From an uncultured Ruminococcus sp. (GTDB taxonomy: Bacteria > Bacillota > Clostridia > Lachnospirales > Lachnospiraceae): DNA of 64,000 nt. Below, one piece after another: positions 58,890-64,000 of the stretch. The notes beneath the pieces were generated by a model. That model was not told the origin of the DNA. It saw nothing but the letters and a program-made list of their open reading frames with translations, and ran no database searches. Made by a program: the position numbers and the translations under genes. Within the stretch, counting starts at the first letter, position 1, and every line of letters starts with the position of its first letter. The DNA is taken from the NCBI GenBank assembly GCA_900541505.1, contig UQKK01000002.1:62001-126000 (forward strand), read 5' to 3'.

Positions 58890-60323
58890 CTAAACGTTGA
58901 TTTCCGCTTTCAGACCCAGCTCTTCTTTATTTTTTTCAAGCAGCGGACAGATGATATTCTTCAGATATGCCTCTACCTGTTCTTTCGCGCGCCCTACATA
59001 TTTCGAAGGCTCCATGGTCTCTTTTAATTCTTCCAAAGTCATGTTAAACGCTTTATCTTCTGCTATGAGCTCTAAAAGGTTATTCTCAAGCCCTTTTTCT
59101 TTTACATTCCGCCCCGCCTCCATGGACAGTGTACGAATCCGTTCATGCAGCTCCTGTCTGTCGCCGCCCGCTTTCACGGCATCCATCATGATATTTTCTG
59201 TCGCCATAAAAGGCAGCTCCGCCATGAGACGCTTCTCAATGACCTTCGGATATACCACCAGACCATCCACCACATTCATGCACAAATCTAAGATACCGTC
59301 TATGGCGAGGAATCCCTCCGGCACGCTCAAGCGCTTATTTGCCGAGTCGTCCAGAGTCCGCTCAAACCACTGGGTAGCGGAAGTAATCGCCGGATTTAAG
59401 GCATCAATCATCACATAGCGGGACAGGGAAGCGATGCGCTCACTGCGCATGGGGTTTCTCTTGTACGCCATGGCAGAAGACCCAATCTGCGTCTTCTCAA
59501 AGGGCTCCTCCACCTCTTTTAAGTGCTGGAGCAGACGGATGTCATTGGAAAACTTATGGGCACTCGCCGCGATTCCCGCCAGCACATTTAAAACCCTCGT
59601 ATCTACCTTTCTGGAATAGGTCTGCCCCGATACCGGGTAGCACGCCTCAAATCCCATTTTCTGCGCAATCATGGGGTCAATCTTATCAATCGTCTCCTGG
59701 TCCCCGTCAAAGAGCTCCAGGAAACTTGCCTGGGTCCCCGTGGTTCCCTTAGAGCCTAAAAGCTTTAAGCTTCCCAGCACATACTCTAAGTCCTCTAAAT
59801 CCATCTCAAATTCCTGCAGCCACAGTGTCGCCCTCTTTCCCACTGTCGTAGGCTGAGCGGGCTGGAAATGAGTAAAGGCAAGGGTCGGCTGTGCCTTTTG
59901 CTCTTCCGCGAATTTCGCCAGCTCGGCGATGACATTCAAAAGCTTCTTTCTCACCAGCTTCAGGGCGTCCGCCATGATGATGATGTCCGTGTTGTCTCCC
60001 ACATAGCAGGAAGTCGCGCCCAAATGAATGATACCTTTCGCCTTAGGGCACTGTACGCCGTAGGCATAGACATGGGACATGACATCGTGGCGCACCACCT
60101 TTTCGCGCTCCTTCGCCACATCGTAGTTGATGTCGTCCGCATGGGCTTTCATCTCTTCTATCTGTTCCTCCGTGATGGGCAGCCCCAGTTCTTTCTCTGT
60201 CTCCGCCAGAGCAATCCAAAGCTTCCTCCAGGTCTTAAACTTCTTATCCGGTGAGAAGATATACTGCATCTCCTTGCTTGCGTATCGCTCAGAGAGCGGA
60301 CTTACATAACGTTCATTGCTCAT
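58890..60323 (-). CDS. purB: Adenylosuccinate lyase
   Basis: Cleaves SAICAR to AICAR and adenylosuccinate to AMP, releasing fumarate. Length is 477 residues. HLGATSCYVGDNTD carries catalytic His, FTHFQPAQPTTVGKRA is conserved, and the fumarase-family signature is SSAMAYKRNPMRSE. Last gene of the operon purC-purF-purB, 15 bases after purF. Confidence 0.97.
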   Translation of the reverse strand: MSNERYVSPLSERYASKEMQYIFSPDKKFKTWRKLWIALAETEKELGLPITEEQIEEMKAHADDINYDVAKEREKVVRHDVMSHVYAYGVQCPKAKGIIHLGATSCYVGDNTDIIIMADALKLVRKKLLNVIAELAKFAEEQKAQPTLAFTHFQPAQPTTVGKRATLWLQEFEMDLEDLEYVLGSLKLLGSKGTTGTQASFLELFDGDQETIDKIDPMIAQKMGFEACYPVSGQTYSRKVDTRVLNVLAGIAASAHKFSNDIRLLQHLKEVEEPFEKTQIGSSAMAYKRNPMRSERIASLSRYVMIDALNPAITSATQWFERTLDDSANKRLSVPEGFLAIDGILDLCMNVVDGLVVYPKVIEKRLMAELPFMATENIMMDAVKAGGDRQELHERIRTLSMEAGRNVKEKGLENNLLELIAEDKAFNMTLEELKETMEPSKYVGRAKEQVEAYLKNIICPLLEKNKEELGLKAEINV

Positions 60324-60338
60324 AATCTGTTCTCCTTT

Positions 60339-61766
60339 TTACTCAAATGCATGGCTGATGTCCACGCCCGGCACTTCCATGGGATAGTCTCCTGTAAAGC
60401 ACGCATCACAGTATCTAAGTTCACCCACCATGTCTTTGAGTTTCTCAATCTCCATATATCCCAGTGAATCCGCGCCAATCATCTTCCGTATCTGCTCTGT
60501 GGTATGAGAATGCGCGATGAGCTGTTCGTTGGACGGCACATCGGTCCCAAAATAGCAGGGATACAGAAACGGCGGGGAACTAATCCTTACATGGACCTCC
60601 GTAGCTCCGGCGTTTTTTAACATCCTGATGATGTTGGCACAGGTGGTTCCCCTCACGATGGAGTCATCCACCATGACGATACGCTTTCCGCGCACCACCT
60701 CCGGTATCACATTCAGTTTGATTTTCACGCTGGATTCCCGTTCGCTTTGCTTCGGCTTGATAAAGGTCCTCCCCACATAACTGTTCTTGTGGAACGCCAT
60801 GCCGTAGGGAATCCCCGACTGCTCCGAGTATCCTTTCGCAGCTACCAGCCCGGAATCCGGAACTCCCACCACTAAGTCCGCCTCCACAGGGTAGGACTCT
60901 GCCAGCGCCTTTCCCGCTGTGATGCGGGCGTGGTAGACATCCACCCCGTCTAAGGTACTGTCCGTGCGCGCGAAATAAATATATTCAAAGATACATCTTG
61001 CTTCCTTCTCCTTGGAAATCGCCATGGACATATCCGACTTCATTTCCTCTTTTGTGATGCTGACAATCTCGCCGGGCTTCACATCCCGCACAAATTCTCC
61101 TCCCACTGCCGCGATGGCACAGCTCTCGGAGGCGAAGAAGTAGGTGTTGTCCCTTTTTCCGATGCATAAGGGTTTGAAACCAAACGGGTCCCTCGCCCCA
61201 ATCATCTTGCGGGGGCTTGCCACCACCAGCGCGTAGGCACCCTTTATCTTCTTCATGGCATTTTTGACCGCGTCCTCCACCCTGGGTACATTCAGGCGCT
61301 CCCGCGCCACATGGTAGGCAATCACCTCAGAATCAATCGTAGTCTGGAAAATGGCTCCGGTGTACTCCAGCTCTCTGCGCAGCTCCACGGCGTTCACCAG
61401 ATTTCCGTTGTGGGCGATGGCAAGCACTCCTTTTACATAGTTGATGACAAGAGGCTGGGCGTTCTCCACCCTGGTTCCCCCGGCAGTGGAATAGCGCACA
61501 TGCCCTACGCCCAAATTTCCTTTCAGCTCTGTGAGCGTCTCCTCGTCGAAGACATCGTCCACATGTCCCAGCCCTTTCTTGGACAGCACCTTACGCTTGC
61601 CGTAAGTATCCGTCACCGCGATGCCGCAGCTCTCCTGTCCTCTGTGCTGCAGAGCGAACAGCCCATAGTAGATGGCAGGGGCGATGTCATTTCCGTCCAA
61701 ATCATAAGCGCCGAATACCCCGCACTCTTCCCCCATGCCTGTAGTCACTCTCTCAAATTCATTCAT
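60339..61766 (-). CDS. purF: Amidophosphoribosyltransferase
   Basis: First committed step of purine synthesis: PRPP plus glutamine to phosphoribosylamine. Length is 475 residues. The catalytic Cys is in MGEECGVFGA after a propeptide of about 14 residues that should be cleaved off. The PRPP loop is MVDDSIVRGTTC. Cysteines in ARCIFEYIYF, VRGTTC and CDACFTGDYP match the four ligands of the [4Fe-4S] cluster of the B. subtilis-type oxygen-sensitive enzyme, suiting an anaerobe. Confidence 0.97.
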   Translation of the reverse strand: MNEFERVTTGMGEECGVFGAYDLDGNDIAPAIYYGLFALQHRGQESCGIAVTDTYGKRKVLSKKGLGHVDDVFDEETLTELKGNLGVGHVRYSTAGGTRVENAQPLVINYVKGVLAIAHNGNLVNAVELRRELEYTGAIFQTTIDSEVIAYHVARERLNVPRVEDAVKNAMKKIKGAYALVVASPRKMIGARDPFGFKPLCIGKRDNTYFFASESCAIAAVGGEFVRDVKPGEIVSITKEEMKSDMSMAISKEKEARCIFEYIYFARTDSTLDGVDVYHARITAGKALAESYPVEADLVVGVPDSGLVAAKGYSEQSGIPYGMAFHKNSYVGRTFIKPKQSERESSVKIKLNVIPEVVRGKRIVMVDDSIVRGTTCANIIRMLKNAGATEVHVRISSPPFLYPCYFGTDVPSNEQLIAHSHTTEQIRKMIGADSLGYMEIEKLKDMVGELRYCDACFTGDYPMEVPGVDISHAFE

Positions 61767-61780
61767 CTTCCAAGACCCCG

Positions 61781-62488
61781 CTATTTGATGCCGATGCGCT
61801 TGAAGACTTCCTGATAAGCATCCTCCACATTTCCCATATCTCTGCGGAAACGGTCCTTGTCCAGCTTCTCATGTGTCTTTTTGTCCCACAGACGGCAGGT
61901 ATCCGGTGAGATTTCGTCCGCCAGGATGATATCGCCGTGATATCTTCCGAACTCAATCTTAAAGTCAATCAAATCGATGCCCGCCTCGTCAAAAAACTTC
62001 TTGAGCACATCGTTTACTTTAAATGTATATTCTGTAATCTTGTCGATTTCCTCTCTCGTGGCAGCTCCGATGGCAATGGCAAAGTAATCGTTAATCATCG
62101 GGTCTCCCAAATCGTCATCCTTATAACTGAATTCCAGTGTTGGCGCCAGAAGCTTTCTGCCCTCCTCAATGCCCAGTCTCTTGGAAAAGCTGCCCGCCGC
62201 AACATTTCTCACGATGACTTCCAGCGGAACAATTTCCACCTTCTTTACCGCTGTCTCGCGGTCGCTCAATTCCTCCACATAGTGGGTCGGCACCCCTTCC
62301 TTCTCCAGCACCTGGAAAATATAGTTTGTCATGCGGTTGTTGATAACGCCCTTTCCTACAATGGTTCCCTTCTTCTCTCCGTTAAACGCGGTGGCATCAT
62401 CTTTATAATCTACAATCACAACATCCGGATTTTCTGTAGCAAATACTTTTTTCGCCTTTCCTTCATAGAGCTGTTCTAATTTTTCCAT
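61781..62488 (-). CDS. purC: SAICAR synthetase
   Basis: Joins aspartate to CAIR using ATP in purine synthesis. Length is 235 residues, standard. YEGKAKKVFATE at the N-terminus, PLEVIVRNVAAGSFSKR and LIDFKIEFGRYHGDIILADEIS (metal and ATP region) are all typical. First gene of the operon, with a strong promoter and a leader of about 95 bases containing a CACCTG/CAGGTG hairpin (62544-62566). No purine riboswitch is recognised. Confidence 0.97.
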   Translation of the reverse strand: MEKLEQLYEGKAKKVFATENPDVVIVDYKDDATAFNGEKKGTIVGKGVINNRMTNYIFQVLEKEGVPTHYVEELSDRETAVKKVEIVPLEVIVRNVAAGSFSKRLGIEEGRKLLAPTLEFSYKDDDLGDPMINDYFAIAIGAATREEIDKITEYTFKVNDVLKKFFDEAGIDLIDFKIEFGRYHGDIILADEISPDTCRLWDKKTHEKLDKDRFRRDMGNVEDAYQEVFKRIGIK

Positions 62489-62583
62489 ACATTCACACCT
62501 GTCCTTTTCTCTTCATCTCAAACACAAGGTTTCCCCGCGGTCCCACCTGCGCGCAATAAACAGGTGTTCCCGCTGCATGTTTG

Positions 62584-62612
62584 ATTATAATATAAGGCGG
62601 AGGGAAAATCAA
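62584..62612 (-). promoter_or_regulatory. Promoter of the purine operon
   Basis: On the minus strand a -35 TTGATT (62607-62612) and a consensus -10 TATAAT (62584-62589) are 17 bases apart. The -35 box lies in the loop region of the hairpin at 62596-62625. Confidence 0.8.
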
Positions 62613-62625
62613 TATTCCCACCGCC
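62596..62625 (-). terminator. Terminator-like hairpin overlapping the purine promoter
   Basis: GGCGGTGGGAA and TTCCCTCCGCC form an 11-position stem with one T-T mismatch, followed by TTATATT on the minus strand. It could end the upstream amino-acid ABC transcript. The T-run is weak. Confidence 0.5.
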
Positions 62626-62698
62626 CTCATTAAAGGATGTGTCATTATTTATTTTCTTTCTCTTTGATAAGGCAAGCTTATAAATCCCGCTTTATTTA

Positions 62699-63460
62699 TC
62701 ACCTGTCAGCCGTAATCTTTCCTAAGAACTCCTGCATCCTGACATTCTCAGACTCAAAGACTTCCTTAGGCGTTCCCTCCACCGCGATGACACCATTGTC
62801 CATGAAGATAATGTGGTCCGCCACGTTTTTGGCAAAGTTCATCTCATGGGTGACGATGACCATGGTCATGTGCTCCGCCGCCAAATCCTTGATGACTTTT
62901 AAGATTTCTCCGGTCAGCTCCGGGTCCAGCGCCGAGGTCGGCTCATCGAAAAACAGAATCTTCGGGTTTAACATCAGCGCTCTGGCGATGGACACTCTCT
63001 GCTGCTGTCCGCCGGAGAGCTGATAGGGATAGGCGTTCTCCTTGTCAGACAGTCCCATCTTCTTTAACAGCGCCCGCGCTTCTGCATAGACCTCCTCTTT
63101 CTTTCGCTTCTGCACCTTCAGAGGCGCATCCGTGATATTCTTCATAACGGAGAAATGGGGGAAGAGATTGAAATTCTGGAACACCAGCCCGAAATAGGAA
63201 TGAACCTCCTTTTTCTCCTCTTTCTTCGGAAATACAGGCTTGCCGCCCTCCACCCAGGCTGCTTTTTTCCCCAGATAGAGGATTTCTCCCCCATCGATGG
63301 TCTCCAGCATAGTCGCGCATCGAAGCAGCGTGGATTTTCCGGAACCGGACGGTCCGATGATGGCGAGGATTTCCCCTTTCTCCACCGAAAGAGAGATATC
63401 CTTTATGACCTGGACTCCGTTAAACTGTTTCTGTATATGATTCATCTCCAATAGCTTCAT
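62699..63460 (-). CDS. Polar amino-acid ABC transporter ATPase
   Basis: ATPase of 253 residues of the GlnQ/HisP branch. Walker A is IGPSGSGKSTLLRC, signature LSGGQQQRVSIARAL, Walker B ILFFDEPTSALDPE, switch His in VTHEMNFAKNVAD. A slightly unusual Lys/Glu-rich stretch (about 70-85, KKAAWVEGGKPVFPKK) interrupts the usual Q-loop approach. It lies 12 bases after the permease gene, which it energises. The binding protein lies outside the window or elsewhere. Confidence 0.95.
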   Translation of the reverse strand: MKLLEMNHIQKQFNGVQVIKDISLSVEKGEILAIIGPSGSGKSTLLRCATMLETIDGGEILYLGKKAAWVEGGKPVFPKKEEKKEVHSYFGLVFQNFNLFPHFSVMKNITDAPLKVQKRKKEEVYAEARALLKKMGLSDKENAYPYQLSGGQQQRVSIARALMLNPKILFFDEPTSALDPELTGEILKVIKDLAAEHMTMVIVTHEMNFAKNVADHIIFMDNGVIAVEGTPKEVFESENVRMQEFLGKITADR

Positions 63461-63472
63461 CTCATCTGCCTC

Positions 63473-64000
63473 CTATCGATAATAGTTCAGCCGCTTCTCC
63501 AAGAGCGCCATCACGCCCGCGACCAGGTAGTTGAACACATAGTAGAACACACCGGCAATGACAAAGGGAAGGACTGTCCCCCTCGCCGCCGCAATCTGCT
63601 TCGCTATGGCAAACATCTCGATGTAGGACAGAGAATAGACAAGAGATGTATCCTTCACCAGTGTGATGACCTCGTTTGTCACGGAGGGCAGAATAATCTT
63701 TATCACCTGTGGCAGCACAATCTTAAAAAAGGTCTGGACCTTGGAATATCCCAAAAGCGCCGCCGCCTCGTACTGTCCCCTGGGTATGGACTCTATGCCG
63801 GAACGGTAAATTTCCGCGAAATACGCCGCATAGTTCAGCGCAAACCCAATCATGATGGCGGTGAACTTATAGTCTCCGATATCCATTCCCCACAGATAGA
63901 AGGGACCGAAATACCACACCAGAAGCTGCAGCATAAGGGGGGTTCCTCTCATGATGGAGATATAAATCTTCACAAGCCAGCTCACCGGCTTAAACCGGCA
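63473..64000 (-). CDS. Polar amino-acid ABC transporter permease (N-terminus cut by window edge)
   Basis: Integral membrane subunit of the HisM/GlnP type. The conserved RGTPLMLQLLVWYF and the EAA loop AEIYRSGIESIPRGQYEAAALLG are present, as is the usual C-terminus. The frame stays open to the window edge (Cys-Arg-Phe-Lys-Pro-Val-Ser before the first internal start codon), so a GTG at 63985 is not the real start. About 40-50 N-terminal residues are missing. Confidence 0.93.
   Translation of the reverse strand, partial: CRFKPVSWLVKIYISIMRGTPLMLQLLVWYFGPFYLWGMDIGDYKFTAIMIGFALNYAAYFAEIYRSGIESIPRGQYEAAALLGYSKVQTFFKIVLPQVIKIILPSVTNEVITLVKDTSLVYSLSYIEMFAIAKQIAAARGTVLPFVIAGVFYYVFNYLVAGVMALLEKRLNYYR

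Noticed and set aside
1..64000. tRNA, rRNA, riboswitch, insertion sequence or prophage genes
   Set aside because: I looked for cloverleaf-like or conserved RNA cores and for transposase or integrase motifs and found none that I could support.

Overview
The window reads as chromosomal DNA of an anaerobic gut-type member of the Bacillota, class Clostridia, most likely Lachnospiraceae. Supporting signs are strong AGGAGG ribosome sites, several TTG and GTG starts, an oxygen-sensitive glycyl radical enzyme, a SpoVB-like flippase, luxS, a Sir2-like protein, a split ThrE exporter, and core genes typical of that family. Genus cannot be set from the sequence alone. Most genes lie on the minus strand. 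No rRNA, tRNA, CRISPR array, transposase or integrase was recognised.

Region by region. 1-7557: a glycyl radical enzyme (GRE) operon, read right to left as activase, GRE, iron alcohol dehydrogenase and a DASS-type anion transporter (cut by the window edge), preceded by a LuxR-type regulator. 7865-9599: a small membrane protein, a HAD phosphatase and a GreA-like factor. 9751-24023: glycolytic genes gap, pgk, tpiA and gpmI, interrupted between tpiA and gpmI by an esterase, an XRE regulator and a five-gene pilus operon. The pilus operon has the gene order of streptococcal FCT loci: large adhesin, signal-peptidase-like protein, main pilin, class B sortase, minor pilin. 24175-28343: iron-sulfur and thiolation operon iscR-nifS-iscU-mnmA-PHP. 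28467-37698: flippase, sodium symporter, ABC exporter with methylglyoxal synthase, metallo-hydrolase with a GarR-like reductase, and a divergent glycerate kinase. 37802-45364: patatin, polyphosphate kinase, topoisomerase III and a beta-helix protein, then a divergent ABC-F ATPase. 45496-46851: an AT-rich three-gene island with a DUF433/DUF5615 toxin-antitoxin-like pair. 46934-58683: phosphatase, luxS, DUF5662, a GlgX-like protein that appears catalytically dead together with an orphan sugar-binding lipoprotein, DUF1292, a helicase with gltX, a divergent Sir2-like protein, split ThrE and a BspA-like surface protein. 58890-62488: purC-purF-purB. 62699-64000: part of an amino-acid ABC transporter.

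How the parts work together. The GRE operon should take up an anionic substrate, convert it by radical chemistry to an aldehyde and reduce that aldehyde with NADH. The substrate is unknown. The pilus operon should build a sortase-assembled surface fibre, with the signal-peptidase-like protein acting as an assembly factor because both catalytic residues are replaced. The iscR operon supplies iron-sulfur clusters and tRNA thiolation. The purine operon carries out three steps of IMP/AMP synthesis.

The strongest leads are the GRE operon of unresolved substrate, the FCT-like pilus operon with a dead signal peptidase and non-LPXTG sorting signals, the AT-rich toxin-antitoxin-like triad, and three proteins that keep a family fold but have lost signature residues (GlgX-like, Sir2-like, ABC-F). 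All assignments come from reading the sequence; no database search was run.
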